64,000 bases of DNA from Akkermansia muciniphila (lineage in GTDB: Bacteria > Verrucomicrobiota > Verrucomicrobiia > Opitutales > UBA953). The translations under genes and the position numbers were made by a program. The stretch lies in contig CALQLO010000011.1 in assembly GCA_943331445.1 (NCBI GenBank), positions 1 to 64,000 on the forward strand, written 5' to 3'. Below the pieces are notes generated by a model. The model was not told the origin of the DNA and ran no database searches. It saw nothing but the letters and a program-made list of their open reading frames with translations. Of this stretch, positions 1 through 8,044 are shown in pieces (position 1 is the first letter of the stretch; each line of letters begins with the position of its first letter).

Positions 1-94
1 CCTTGGTGCGCTGGATGAGCAGGAGCCGTCCGGCCTCGTCATGCATGAAGACGAGGACGCTAATCTTGAAGGGAAGGGGGGCACCGGCGGACAT
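1..94 (-). CDS. NUDIX hydrolase, N-terminal part, cut by the window edge
   Basis: Only the first 31 residues are inside the window, read on the minus strand from an ATG at 94. They run through a short leader into FKISVLVFMHDEAGRLLLIQ, the first beta-strands of a NUDIX fold (hydrolases of nucleoside diphosphates linked to another group). The NUDIX box itself lies outside the window, so the substrate cannot be named. A good ribosome binding site (AAGGTGGAG) sits a few bases before the ATG, which is rare in this window and supports the start. The gene follows the aldo-keto reductase on the same strand after 49 bases and may share its transcript. Confidence 0.7.
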   Translation of the reverse strand, partial: MSAGAPLPFKISVLVFMHDEAGRLLLIQRTK

Positions 95-143
95 GGACTC
101 CACCTTGCGGGCGGGCTTCGACGGCACAACCCCGGAGTGCTCT

Positions 144-1136
144 TTAGCCGGCCAGGATAGCGTCGATCCGCTTCAATTCCTCGGAGGCGAACGGAGCGGA
201 GTGGGCGGCGGCCACACACTGCTCGAGTTGGGCCACCTTGCTGGCGCCGATGATTGCCGTGGTCACGCGCTTGTCGCGGAGCACCCAGGCTAAGGCCATC
301 GAGGCGAGGGGCTGGCCGCGTTCTTCGGCGACCTTGGCGAGCTGGCGGACTTTTTCCATACGGATAGCATCGACCTGTTCGGGGCGCAGGAAGCCGTGAA
401 GCTTGCCGGCCCGAGCGTCCGCCGGGATGCCTTTAAGGTATCGGTCGGTCAGCATCCCTTGGGCGAGCGGGGAGAAGACCGCGCAGCCGATGCCTTCCTT
501 TTCTACGGTATCGAGTAGGCCGGCTTCCGGGGTACGCTCGAACATGCTATACTTGGGCTGGTGGACAACACAGGGCGTGCCGAGGTCGCGGAGGATCGCG
601 CAGGCACGGGCTGTGTCGGCGGGATTGTAATTAGAGATGGCCGCGTAGAGGGCCTTGCCCGAGCGGACGGCGTGGGCGAGCGCGCCCATCGTTTCCTCCA
701 TCGGGGTATTCGGGTCCCGGCGATGGCTATAGAAGATGTCGACGTAGGGGAGCCCCATCCGCTTCAGCGACTGGTCCAGGGAGGCCAGGAGGTATTTGCG
801 TGAACCAAAGTCGCCATGCGGACCGGGCCACATCGTATAGCCGGCCTTGGTTGAGATAACCAACTCGTCGCGATACTTGCCGAGGCCATCGCGCAGGATG
901 CGGCCGAAGGTTTCCTCCGCGGATCCGGGCAACGGTCCGTAATTATTCGCGAGGTCGAAGTGCGTGACACCTAAGTCAAAGGCGCGTAACGCAATGGAGC
1001 GGGCCGTCGCATAATCATCCACGCTCCCGAAATTATGCCAGAGCCCTAGGGAGATCTTCGGGAGATGTAAGCCCGACTTTCCGCAACGCGCCTGGAATGC
1101 CGAATGGGCGTAGCGAGCGGGGTCAGCATCGTGCAT
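144..1136 (-). CDS. Aldo-keto reductase, YghZ-like
   Basis: A 330-residue NADPH-dependent oxidoreductase of the aldo-keto reductase superfamily, reducing aldehydes or ketones in the cytoplasm. The catalytic tetrad is visible as D61 (HFDLANNYG), Y66, K97 (ISTKAG) and H138 (FYSHRR), and the C-terminal cofactor region reads TTAIIGASKVAQLEQ. The early insert GYTMWPGPHGDFGSRKYL is typical of the subgroup of E. coli YghZ (L-glyceraldehyde-3-phosphate reductase). The ATG at 1136 is preferred to a TTG four codons upstream. The gene is divergent from the glycosylase gene and followed by the NUDIX gene. The physiological substrate is not known from sequence. Confidence 0.88.
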   Translation of the reverse strand: MHDADPARYAHSAFQARCGKSGLHLPKISLGLWHNFGSVDDYATARSIALRAFDLGVTHFDLANNYGPLPGSAEETFGRILRDGLGKYRDELVISTKAGYTMWPGPHGDFGSRKYLLASLDQSLKRMGLPYVDIFYSHRRDPNTPMEETMGALAHAVRSGKALYAAISNYNPADTARACAILRDLGTPCVVHQPKYSMFERTPEAGLLDTVEKEGIGCAVFSPLAQGMLTDRYLKGIPADARAGKLHGFLRPEQVDAIRMEKVRQLAKVAEERGQPLASMALAWVLRDKRVTTAIIGASKVAQLEQCVAAAHSAPFASEELKRIDAILAG

Positions 1137-1227
1137 GGCTATAATCAAGCGTCCGGAGCGAGGCTACGCCAGCGATAAAAGGCAACGCGCGGGTTGCGCC
1201 TGTCACTAACCTGATGCATTCCGAATC

Positions 1228-2043
1228 ATGCCCGAACTCGCCGAAGTCGAATATTTCCGCCGCCGCTGGAATCCAGGCATCGGCCGGAAGGCCACGAAGG
1301 TTTTCTTGAATCCTAAGGCGCGTATCGGACGCGGCCTGGACGTGAAGGCGATGACCACGGCGCTCACGGGAGCGAAGTTAATCGAGTCCTTCGCGGCGGC
1401 GAAGCAGATGGCTTTCCGCTTTTCAGGTAACGTCTGGATCGGCGTGCACCTCGGGATGACGGGTCGACTTGAAGCCGGCGGCGCCGATCGCGAGCCGACA
1501 CCGTATGATCACTTCAAGCTGACGATGTCGGGCGGGAAGGAATTAGTCTTCGTCGATCCGCGTCAGTTTGGCCTCATCCAGTTCTGGCAAGGAGCGGGCG
1601 TACCGCCTTGGTGGGAAAAGATTCCGCCGGCCATTCTTTCACCGGAGTTCACCGTCGGAGTCGTCGAGGCCTTCCTGCGTCGCCGCGCGCGGACGGCGAT
1701 CAAACCTGTGCTCCTCATGCAGGAGCGCTTCCCGGGGATTGGTAATTGGATGGCGGATGAAGTTCTCTGGCGCGCCGGCTTTCACCCGCAGGCGAAGGCA
1801 GGATCATTTGGTCCGAAGTCGGCTCGCAAGCTACACGCGACTTTGTGCGAAGTCTGCACCGAAGCGATGGCAGTGATTGGCAAGGACTGGTCTGACCCGC
1901 CAGACAGTTGGCTCTTCAACCACCGCTGGAAAGACGGCGGCCGCTGCCCTCGCTCAAAGAAGCCACTCGTCCGCGAAGACGTCGGCGGCCGCACCACGTG
2001 CTGGTCACCGGAGCGGCAGGTCCTCGGCGCTGAACGCCGTTGA
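1228..2043 (+). CDS. Fpg/Nei-family DNA glycosylase without zinc ligands
   Basis: A 271-residue formamidopyrimidine-DNA glycosylase/AP lyase of base excision repair, removing oxidised purines such as 8-oxoguanine. The N-terminus MPELAEVEYF keeps the catalytic P2 and E3, K59 matches the conserved catalytic lysine, and LGMTGRLE and the helix-two-turn-helix segment PGIGNWMADEVLWRAG are typical. Length matches E. coli MutM (269). The C-terminal finger is odd: of the four zinc cysteines of Fpg only the first is in place (GRCPRS), and the last pair reads SPER instead of CPxC, while the DNA-contacting GGR is kept. This looks like a zincless finger as in NEIL1 and plant Fpg. The substrate preference may therefore differ from classical MutM, so no symbol is given. 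rsmD follows after 30 bases. Confidence 0.88.
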   Translation: MPELAEVEYFRRRWNPGIGRKATKVFLNPKARIGRGLDVKAMTTALTGAKLIESFAAAKQMAFRFSGNVWIGVHLGMTGRLEAGGADREPTPYDHFKLTMSGGKELVFVDPRQFGLIQFWQGAGVPPWWEKIPPAILSPEFTVGVVEAFLRRRARTAIKPVLLMQERFPGIGNWMADEVLWRAGFHPQAKAGSFGPKSARKLHATLCEVCTEAMAVIGKDWSDPPDSWLFNHRWKDGGRCPRSKKPLVREDVGGRTTCWSPERQVLGAERR

Positions 2044-2073
2044 CCTTCCGCGCACTCGCGCGAATTTAAAACC

Positions 2074-2640
2074 ATGCGCGTCACCGGCGGCATTGCTCGA
2101 GGGATTCAACTCCGCGTTCCCACGCAGGGTGGGGTGCGCCCGGCTACTGATTACATCCGCGAGGCCGTCTTCAATTCGCTCGCGGCTTTCGTGCCCGGCA
2201 CCGCGGTCCTCGATCTTTTTGCAGGCACCGGTGCGTATGGACTCGAATCTCTCAGCCGGGGCGCCTTGCGGGCGACGTGCGTCGACCAGCGGATCGGGAC
2301 GGAACTCACGGCCAACGCCGCGGCGGTGGCGAAGTCGATGGGCCTGGCCGAACTTCCTTTCACCAAGATCACCGGCGACGCGACCAAGCCCGGCGTGGCT
2401 GAAGGGCGATTTGATTTAATCTTTGCCGACCCACCATGGGAACTCTGGCAGACAAAGGGTGCCGAGATTGCCGCCGCCGCGGTGAGTTACGCTGAAGAGG
2501 GTGCGCACGTGCGAGTGATTCTCGAGGCGCCCGGCGGCCACGAGGTTCCCGTGCCCGTAGGCTGGAAGCTGCGCAAGGTCATCGGCAAGGGTAAGGGTCA
2601 GCCCGCCGCTTCGATCTTAGTCCGCAAAGCGGCTGAGTAA
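2074..2640 (+). CDS. rsmD: 16S rRNA (guanine(966)-N2)-methyltransferase RsmD
   Basis: A 188-residue SAM-dependent methyltransferase of the RsmD/YhhF family, which methylates G966 of 16S rRNA during 30S assembly. It starts MRVTGGIARG, has the family segment RPATDYIREAVFNSL, the SAM-binding motif LDLFAGTGAYGLESLSRGA near residues 45-65, and the N2-guanine catalytic motif as DPPW (DPPY in many relatives). Length is in the usual range. It lies 30 bases after the DNA glycosylase, so the two are probably cotranscribed. Its stop codon abuts the stop codon of the convergent rsmE with no base between them. Confidence 0.9.
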   Translation: MRVTGGIARGIQLRVPTQGGVRPATDYIREAVFNSLAAFVPGTAVLDLFAGTGAYGLESLSRGALRATCVDQRIGTELTANAAAVAKSMGLAELPFTKITGDATKPGVAEGRFDLIFADPPWELWQTKGAEIAAAAVSYAEEGAHVRVILEAPGGHEVPVPVGWKLRKVIGKGKGQPAASILVRKAAE

Positions 2641-3378
2641 TCAGGCTCCGACCGGACGGTGGGCCGCCCAGACACGAAGTTGGGAAAGTATGATTGCTCC
2701 GCCGACCAGTGCCGCTGCCTCGACGCGTAGAATGCGGTCGCCCAGATGCGCCATCGTAAACCCAGCGGCCCGCAGCGTAGAACGTTCGCGATCGCTGAAG
2801 CCGCGCTCTGCGCCGATAGCGAGTACTGCCGCCGCTGAAATATTTTCGCCCGTATCGATAGGACCAGTCGCCTCATAAGGATCCAGGGCGACTTTCCAGG
2901 CTTTCGAATCGGTGAGCGCTATCGCCTCGGCGAGCGACGTGACGCGCGTTACTTCAGGCACGAGCGTTGAGCATGCTTGCTCGGTTCCTTTGACGACATG
3001 CTCGCGCCACTCACCATCTTTCCAAAGCGAACTGGCGAGATAACCTGGGTCACCTTTCTCCGCTTCGTAGAAGATGATTTTCGCGGCTCCGAGACTCGCG
3101 AGGTCATGCAGGACTTTTTTCGCGGTCTGCGGACGCGGCAATCCGACCAAGACCGTGAGGGGCAGGCGACATTGCGTAGATTTTTCCCAAACAACGGAGA
3201 AGAGGACGCGCGGGCTTACCGCCTTGAGCGTCGCGATGCCCCGCCGAGCGTTTTCCAGTCCGACGTGGAAGGTCTGCCCACCGGTGAGCTTCACGGTCTC
3301 CAGTAGATGGCGGCTACGCGGATCATCCATGGCTAGCCCCGCGTCGACTTCGGCTTCGGTAATGAGCACCAGATTCAC
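2641..3378 (-). CDS. rsmE: 16S rRNA (uracil(1498)-N3)-methyltransferase RsmE
   Basis: A SPOUT-fold (knotted) SAM-dependent enzyme that methylates N3 of U1498 in 16S rRNA. The N-terminal PUA-like part covers about residues 1-70 (DDPRSRHLLETVKL). The C-terminal knot carries AIGAERGFSDRE and LGDRILRVEAAAL, close to the family consensus in which the fourth residue of the first motif is normally P. I placed the start at a GTG (3378) giving VNLVLITEAE, which matches how relatives begin and gives 245 residues. A GTG at 3438 would add 20 residues reaching toward the divergent pdxH; a GTG at 3369 has the better-spaced AGAAGAGG site. Convergent with rsmD, end to end. Confidence 0.87.
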   Translation of the reverse strand: MNLVLITEAEVDAGLAMDDPRSRHLLETVKLTGGQTFHVGLENARRGIATLKAVSPRVLFSVVWEKSTQCRLPLTVLVGLPRPQTAKKVLHDLASLGAAKIIFYEAEKGDPGYLASSLWKDGEWREHVVKGTEQACSTLVPEVTRVTSLAEAIALTDSKAWKVALDPYEATGPIDTGENISAAAVLAIGAERGFSDRERSTLRAAGFTMAHLGDRILRVEAAALVGGAIILSQLRVWAAHRPVGA

Positions 3379-3467
3379 CTCTTCTAAAGTGGTCTCGACT
3401 CGAAGACTGGCGAGAGGGAAGGGTGCTAACGCTTGCACGTCCCGCCGGCTCGCCTATTTTAAGTGCC

Positions 3468-4103
3468 ATGGACCTCTCGCACCTGCGCAAGGAGTACGCG
3501 GCACACGGCATTGATCGCCAGGAGCTGCTCGAGAATCCGCTGGCTCAGTTCAAAGCCTGGTTCGAACAGGCCAAGACGGCCGGGGTCGTTGAGCCCAACG
3601 CCATGGTCCTCTCGACCAATGGCCTGGACGGCGTGCCCTCCTCCCGGACCGTGCTACTGAAGGCCGCCGATGAGCGTGGGTTCTCCTTTTTCACTAACTA
3701 TAGTAGCAAGAAGGGGTCGGAAATCGCTGCCAACCCCTCGGCGGCCCTCCTTTTCCCTTGGTTTTCCTTGGAGCGCCAGATTCACATAACTGGCTTATTG
3801 ATAAAGACTTCTGAAGAGGAGTCGGTGGCTTATTTTGCCAAGCGCCCCCACGGGAGCCAGCTGGGTGCCCTCGCTTCCGATCAGAGCGATATCGTGGCTG
3901 ACCGGAAGGTCCTCGAGGCCCGATTAGAGGTTCTTAAGGCCAAGTACCCCGAAGGCCAGGTGCCCAAGCCCCCCCACTGGGGTGGCTATCGCTTGGTCCC
4001 GACCCGCTTCGAGTTCTGGCAGGGGCGCAGCAATCGCCTCCATGACCGCCTCCAATTTACCCTAAAAGGGGGTGTTTGGGAGATTGTCCGTCTCGCGCCT
4101 TAA
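3468..4103 (+). CDS. pdxH: Pyridoxamine 5'-phosphate oxidase
   Basis: A 211-residue FMN-dependent enzyme that oxidises pyridoxamine or pyridoxine 5'-phosphate to pyridoxal 5'-phosphate, the last step and salvage step of vitamin B6 synthesis. Signatures are the start HLRKEYAAHGI, the FMN-binding segment SSRTVLLKAADERGFSFFTN, FPWFSLERQIHITG, and the C-terminal run EFWQGRSNRLHDR ending in IVRLAP, as in E. coli PdxH (218 residues). The ATG at 3468 gives the normal N-terminus; an upstream in-frame GTG (3423) would add 15 unlikely residues. Divergent from rsmE. The 121 bases to atpB hold no other gene that I can see. Confidence 0.94.
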   Translation: MDLSHLRKEYAAHGIDRQELLENPLAQFKAWFEQAKTAGVVEPNAMVLSTNGLDGVPSSRTVLLKAADERGFSFFTNYSSKKGSEIAANPSAALLFPWFSLERQIHITGLLIKTSEEESVAYFAKRPHGSQLGALASDQSDIVADRKVLEARLEVLKAKYPEGQVPKPPHWGGYRLVPTRFEFWQGRSNRLHDRLQFTLKGGVWEIVRLAP

Positions 4104-4224
4104 CGTCTCCAGAGGATTAGTTTGCCTAATAGGGGGCCGAATCGACCCTTACTCTGGGCATGGGGGTGCTCGCAGGGTTGACCATCTTGCTGGGAATCGT
4201 TCACCAATCCTTTCCCGCGTCTAA

Positions 4225-5070
4225 ATGCGCCCACTTTTCCTCCTCAGTCTCCTTGCCCCAGCCTTCGTTTTTGCGAACGAAGAAGGCGTCAATCCGAAGG
4301 CAACCGACCTGTTCAACCTAGGCGGCATCCCGGTTTCCAACTCTATCCTCACCACGTGGATTCTGGCGGCGGTGATCATCATCGCCATTCGCGTCCTCGT
4401 TCGTACCCCGAAGATTATTCCGAGCCGGGGCCAGGCCCTCGTCGAAGGCATGGCTTCCGGACTGCGTGATGCCCTCGAGCCGATCGTCGGGAAAAGCATG
4501 ATCGGCAAGGTCTTCCCGACCCTCTGCGGCTTCTTCATTTTTATTCTTCTGATGAACTGGAGCGGCCTGCTCCCCGGAGTGGGTACCATTAAATACGACG
4601 TGCATGGCCACTGGATCGACGCGATCCGCCCGGCGACCTCCGACCTTAATACCACCCTTGCGCTGTCGATCATCTCGTTCGTCGCTTGGACTTATTTCGT
4701 GCTGCGCTACGCGGGCTTCAAGGTGCTGATCTTCGACCTCTTCGGCAATAAGGCCGACAAGAAGGAGCTCAGCTTCCCGATGTGGATCATGCTCAGTTTT
4801 ATCTTCCTGGGCGTCGGCGGCATCGAAGTCGTCTCTATCGCGTTCCGCCTCATCTCCCTTTCGTTCCGACTTTACGGCAACGTCTTCGGCGGCGAAAACC
4901 TGATCCACGCGCTTGGCGGCATTGCCCCGTATGTCGTCCCGGCCATCGCGGGATTGCTGGAAGTTCTCGTGGGCCTTATTCAAGCCTTCGTCTTCACGCT
5001 CCTCTCCGCCGTTTATATCGGCCTGATTTGTAACCACGAAGGCGGCCACGACGACGAGCACGCCCATTGA
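4225..5070 (+). CDS. atpB: ATP synthase Fo subunit a
   Basis: A 281-residue polytopic inner-membrane subunit forming the half-channels that bring protons to the c-ring. The essential arginine is R215 in SLSFRLYGNVFGGE, and the last helices (GLLEVLVGLIQAFVFTLLSAVYIGL) are typical. The N-terminus is hydrophobic and signal-peptide-like (MRPLFLLSLLAPAFVFA, residues 1-17, before NEE), longer than in E. coli AtpB. The C-terminus is a His/Asp-rich tail (HEGGHDDEHAH). It is the first gene of a complete atpBEFHAGDC operon. No atpI or atpZ is seen upstream. No Shine-Dalgarno sequence precedes the start. Confidence 0.96.
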   Translation: MRPLFLLSLLAPAFVFANEEGVNPKATDLFNLGGIPVSNSILTTWILAAVIIIAIRVLVRTPKIIPSRGQALVEGMASGLRDALEPIVGKSMIGKVFPTLCGFFIFILLMNWSGLLPGVGTIKYDVHGHWIDAIRPATSDLNTTLALSIISFVAWTYFVLRYAGFKVLIFDLFGNKADKKELSFPMWIMLSFIFLGVGGIEVVSIAFRLISLSFRLYGNVFGGENLIHALGGIAPYVVPAIAGLLEVLVGLIQAFVFTLLSAVYIGLICNHEGGHDDEHAH

Positions 5071-5149
5071 TCCCTTTCGCTTTCAAGGCGTGCGACATGC
5101 TGGGAGTCCCCCGGCGGTACGTTGAGAAAAAACCAAAACACAAAACAAC

Positions 5150-5362
5150 ATGATCATCGCTGAAATCACTGGTATCACTGGTTCCCTCCCTGCCGCTGCC
5201 GGCTGTCTCGCTGCCGCTATCGGCGTGGGTCTCGTTGGCGCCAAGGCCGTCGAATCCGTGGGTCGCAATCCCGATGCTTCGGGTAAGATCCTCGTCCAGT
5301 CCATCCTGGGCATGGCTCTCGCCGAAGCCGTCGCGTTCTACGCGATCTTCCTCGCGAAGTAA
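5150..5362 (+). CDS. atpE: ATP synthase Fo subunit c
   Basis: A 70-residue hairpin of two membrane helices forming the rotating c-ring. The polar loop carries the usual RNPDA (residues 39-43) and the ion-binding carboxylate is E59 in MALAEAVAFYAI. The residue after the glutamate is Ala, not the Ser/Thr typical of sodium-binding rings, and TM1 has no glutamine at the expected place, so the enzyme is most likely proton driven (inference). It stands apart from atpB by 79 bases with an A-rich leader just before the ATG, and is followed by a strong hairpin. Both fit the need to make many c subunits per complex. Confidence 0.96.
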   Translation: MIIAEITGITGSLPAAAGCLAAAIGVGLVGAKAVESVGRNPDASGKILVQSILGMALAEAVAFYAIFLAK

Positions 5363-5370
5363 CCGGTCAC

Positions 5371-5399
5371 GTGGCGCGGCCCCGTAAGGGGCCCGCCAC
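5371..5399 (+). terminator. Strong stem-loop between atpE and atpF
   Basis: The arms at 5371-5383 and 5388-5399 form a 12-bp GC-rich stem (GTGGCG/CGCCAC plus GGCCCC/GGGGCC) with one bulged C and a GTAA tetraloop, starting 8 bases after the atpE stop. A pyrimidine-rich stretch TTCTCTTTCCC follows, but not a clean U-run. It is placed inside the operon, so it is more likely a partial terminator or an mRNA-stabilising or processing element that raises atpE output than the operon end. Confidence 0.65.
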
Positions 5400-5443
5400 T
5401 TCTCTTTCCCAGCGCTGAAAACAAAAAACTCTAAGTCCACACC

Positions 5444-6040
5444 ATGACCACCCTCTCCGCTTTCCTCGCCGCCGAACCCGCGCACGCCTCCACCGCGGCC
5501 GTTAAAGGTGCCGCTGAATCCTCCGGCCCCCTCGGCGATATCATTAAGCTCTTCGGTAGCTTCGGCGTCGATGGCCCGCACCTCCTCGTCCAGGTCGTCA
5601 ATTTCGCCATCCTCGCCTTCGTCCTCTATCGCTTCGCCATCAAGCCCGCCCTCGGCCAGCTCGAAGAACGCATCCGCCAGGCTGAGCAGCTCCAAAAGGA
5701 CCGCTCCGCAGCCGAGGCCCAGCTCGCCGCCGCGCAGAAGACCGCGGAAGCCAAGTTGGTCGCCGCTTCCGACGAAGCCGCCAAGATTCTCGCGGACGCT
5801 CGTAACTCCGCCAAGCAGGTTGTCGAAGCCTCCAAGGCCGAAGCCCAAGCCGCCCAGATCGACGTCATCGCTAAGGCGACGGCTGCGATCGAAGCCGACC
5901 GCGTGAAGATGATGAACGAAGTCCGCGGCGAAGTTTCCCGCCTCGTGGTCGAGACCGCCGCCAAGGTGCTCGAACAGAATCTCGACGACGCCCAGCGCGG
6001 CCGCCTCAACGAGGCCGCCGTCAAGCAGCTCGCCCGCTAA
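5444..6040 (+). CDS. atpF: ATP synthase Fo subunit b
   Basis: A 198-residue peripheral-stalk subunit: one membrane helix at about residues 48-66 (HLLVQVVNFAILAFVLYRF), then a long charged Ala/Glu/Lys-rich coiled coil (about 70-190) reaching the F1 head. Before the helix there is an unusual extension of about 45 residues that begins MTTLSAFLAAEPAHAS and looks like a cleavable leader plus linker; E. coli AtpB-type b subunits start almost directly with the helix. The gene follows the atpE hairpin and is 9 bases before atpH. Confidence 0.93.
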   Translation: MTTLSAFLAAEPAHASTAAVKGAAESSGPLGDIIKLFGSFGVDGPHLLVQVVNFAILAFVLYRFAIKPALGQLEERIRQAEQLQKDRSAAEAQLAAAQKTAEAKLVAASDEAAKILADARNSAKQVVEASKAEAQAAQIDVIAKATAAIEADRVKMMNEVRGEVSRLVVETAAKVLEQNLDDAQRGRLNEAAVKQLAR

Positions 6041-6049
6041 TCCTTTCCG

Positions 6050-6445
6050 ATGTCCGCCGCCACCGTCCGAGCCGAAGCCAAGCGCCTCCTCGCTCTCTCT
6101 TTAGAGGGCGGAGCGGTTTCTGCTGATCTTGTCGGCGCCGTGCTTGCCGCGCTGACGAAGTCCCGTCCGGCCCACCAGCTGCGCCCGCTCTTGCGCGCCT
6201 ACCTCGCCAATATCCGTCGTGAGCTCGCTCGCGGCGAAGCCCGCATCGAACATGCCGGCCCGCTCGCTGCCACCGAAGCCGAGGCGATTGCGGCCCACTT
6301 CTCCAAGGTGCTCGGTCGCACCGTTCGCCCGGTCGCCCGTCGCAACGATGTGTTGCTCGGCGGTTTCCGCGTCCGCGTGGGTGACGATGTCACCGATCTC
6401 ACGGCCTCGCTCCGCCTGGCCAACCTCGCCAAGTCTCTTTCCTGA
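6050..6445 (+). CDS. atpH: ATP synthase F1 subunit delta, short form
   Basis: A 131-residue subunit at the place of delta, which joins the b stalk to the top of F1. Family likeness is clearest at the C-terminus: LLGGFRVRVGDDVTDLTASLRLANLAKSL matches the delta end (GG-hydrophobic-VRVGD-hydrophobic-D-x-S-x-x-x-RL). The middle (ARIEHAGPLAATEAEAIAAHFSKVLGR) also fits. The usual delta is about 175-180 residues; here roughly 45 residues of the N-terminal helical domain that binds alpha are missing. There is no room upstream for them, since atpF ends 9 bases before. Order and position in the operon make the assignment firm despite the short length. Confidence 0.88.
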   Translation: MSAATVRAEAKRLLALSLEGGAVSADLVGAVLAALTKSRPAHQLRPLLRAYLANIRRELARGEARIEHAGPLAATEAEAIAAHFSKVLGRTVRPVARRNDVLLGGFRVRVGDDVTDLTASLRLANLAKSLS

Positions 6446-6481
6446 ACTCCTCCCTAACCTTAACCCGATTTACTAAACACA

Positions 6482-8008
6482 ATGAGCAACGCGATCGACC
6501 TGATCCAGAAAGCCATCGCCGGCCTTGATACCCGCGCCGGCAAATCCAACGTCGGCACCATCGTTTCCCTTGCGGACGGTGTCGCCTCCATCGACGGCCT
6601 CTCCGGCGTCATGATGAACGAGATGATTGAACTCCCCGGAGGCCTGCAGGGCGTCGCCCTCAATCTCGCCGAAGACACCGTCGGCTGCGTCATCATGGGT
6701 GACATCTCCAAGCTAAAAGAAGGCATGGAAGCTAAGACCACGGGTCGCCTCCTCTCCATCCCGGTCGGCAAAGGCCTCCTCGGCCGCGTCGTCGATGCGC
6801 TCGGCAACCCGCTCGACGGTAAGGGACCCATCGTCTCCAGCGAACGCTACCCGGTCGAGAAGATCGCCCCGGGCATTATCCCTCGCAAGTCCGTCGACCA
6901 GCCGATGCAGACGGGCATCATGGCCATCGACGCCATGATCCCGATCGGCCGTGGCCAGCGCGAATTGATCATCGGTGACCGCGCCACGGGCAAGACCACC
7001 ATCGCGATCGACACGATTATCAATCAGGCCAACGCCAACCGCGTCGGCCTCGCCTCGGGCGACGCCAACTTCCGCCCGGTGTTCTCCATCTACGTCGCCA
7101 TCGGCACGAAGAACTCCTCCATCGCCCGCACCATCGGCACGCTTGAAAAGGCCGGCGCCATGGAATTCACCGTGGTCGTCGCTGCTTCCGCCGCCGATAA
7201 CGCCGCCAATCAGGTCTTCGCTCCTTTCTCTGGCACCGCCATCGGCGAGTGGTTCATGGAAAACGGCCAGGACGCGCTCATCGTCTATGACGATCTCTCG
7301 AAGCACGCCGCCGCCTACCGCCAGATCTCGCTGATCTTGAAGCGCCCCTCTGGTCGTGAAGCCTACCCGGGCGACGTCTTCTACCTCCACTCCCGCCTCC
7401 TCGAGCGCTCGGCTCGTCTGGCCGGTAAGGGTTCACTCACCGCTCTGCCGATCATTGAGACGCAGGCTGGCGACGTGTCTGCATACATCCCAACCAACGT
7501 GATCTCGATCACCGATGGTCAGGTGTTCCTGCAGACTGACCTCTTCAATCAGGGCATCCGCCCCGCCGTCTCCGTCGGTCTCTCCGTTTCGCGCGTCGGT
7601 TCCGCCGCGCAGATTAAGGCCTTTAAGCAGGTCGCCGGTAAGGTGAAGGGCGAGCTCGCCAATTACCGCGAACTCGCGGCCTTCGCGCAGTTCGGCTCGG
7701 ACCTCGATGCGCAGACCAAGGGCATCCTCGATAAGGGCGACCGTTTCGTGGAACTCTTTAAGCAGCCTCCGACCGCTCCTAAGTCGGCGGAAATCCAGTG
7801 CGGCATTATCTGGGCCATGCAGAACGGCTTCTTCAACGACATGCCGGTCAAGTCCGTCCAGTCCGCCGCCGCTTCGCTTCAGACGCACCTCGAGACCGCC
7901 AAGCCTGCCATTCTCACCAAGATTCGCCAGGGCAACAAAATCGAGAAGGACGGCGAAGCTGAACTCCGGTCCGCCTGCGAGACCTGGCGCCGTAGCTTCA
8001 AGGCCTGA
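6482..8008 (+). CDS. atpA: ATP synthase F1 subunit alpha
   Basis: A 508-residue regulatory, nucleotide-binding subunit of the F1 hexamer. The P-loop is GDRATGKT (residues 165-172); most relatives have GDRQTGKT, so Q is replaced by A here. The beta-barrel domain (about 25-95), central ATPase domain with [20 protein letters not shown] and the alpha/beta signature [14 protein letters not shown], and C-terminal helical domain are all present at normal length. It follows atpH after 36 bases. The start follows TTTACTAAACACA with no Shine-Dalgarno sequence. Confidence 0.97.
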   Translation: MSNAIDLIQKAIAGLDTRAGKSNVGTIVSLADGVASIDGLSGVMMNEMIELPGGLQGVALNLAEDTVGCVIMGDISKLKEGMEAKTTGRLLSIPVGKGLLGRVVDALGNPLDGKGPIVSSERYPVEKIAPGIIPRKSVDQPMQTGIMAIDAMIPIGRGQRELIIGDRATGKTTIAIDTIINQANANRVGLASGDANFRPVFSIYVAIGTKNSSIARTIGTLEKAGAMEFTVVVAASAADNAANQVFAPFSGTAIGEWFMENGQDALIVYDDLSKHAAAYRQISLILKRPSGREAYPGDVFYLHSRLLERSARLAGKGSLTALPIIETQAGDVSAYIPTNVISITDGQVFLQTDLFNQGIRPAVSVGLSVSRVGSAAQIKAFKQVAGKVKGELANYRELAAFAQFGSDLDAQTKGILDKGDRFVELFKQPPTAPKSAEIQCGIIWAMQNGFFNDMPVKSVQSAAASLQTHLETAKPAILTKIRQGNKIEKDGEAELRSACETWRRSFKA

Positions 8009-8044
8009 GTCGTTTCTCACCACACTTCCTAACCGACACGTTTC

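Noticed and set aside
4159-4320. Possible short atpI-like frame before atpB
   Set aside because: The frame begins with a hydrophobic stretch but runs on into atpB in another frame with no membrane-protein character and no conserved motif.
5150-5362. Sodium-driven ATP synthase
   Set aside because: The residue after the ion-binding E59 is Ala rather than Ser/Thr, and the glutamine expected in TM1 is missing.
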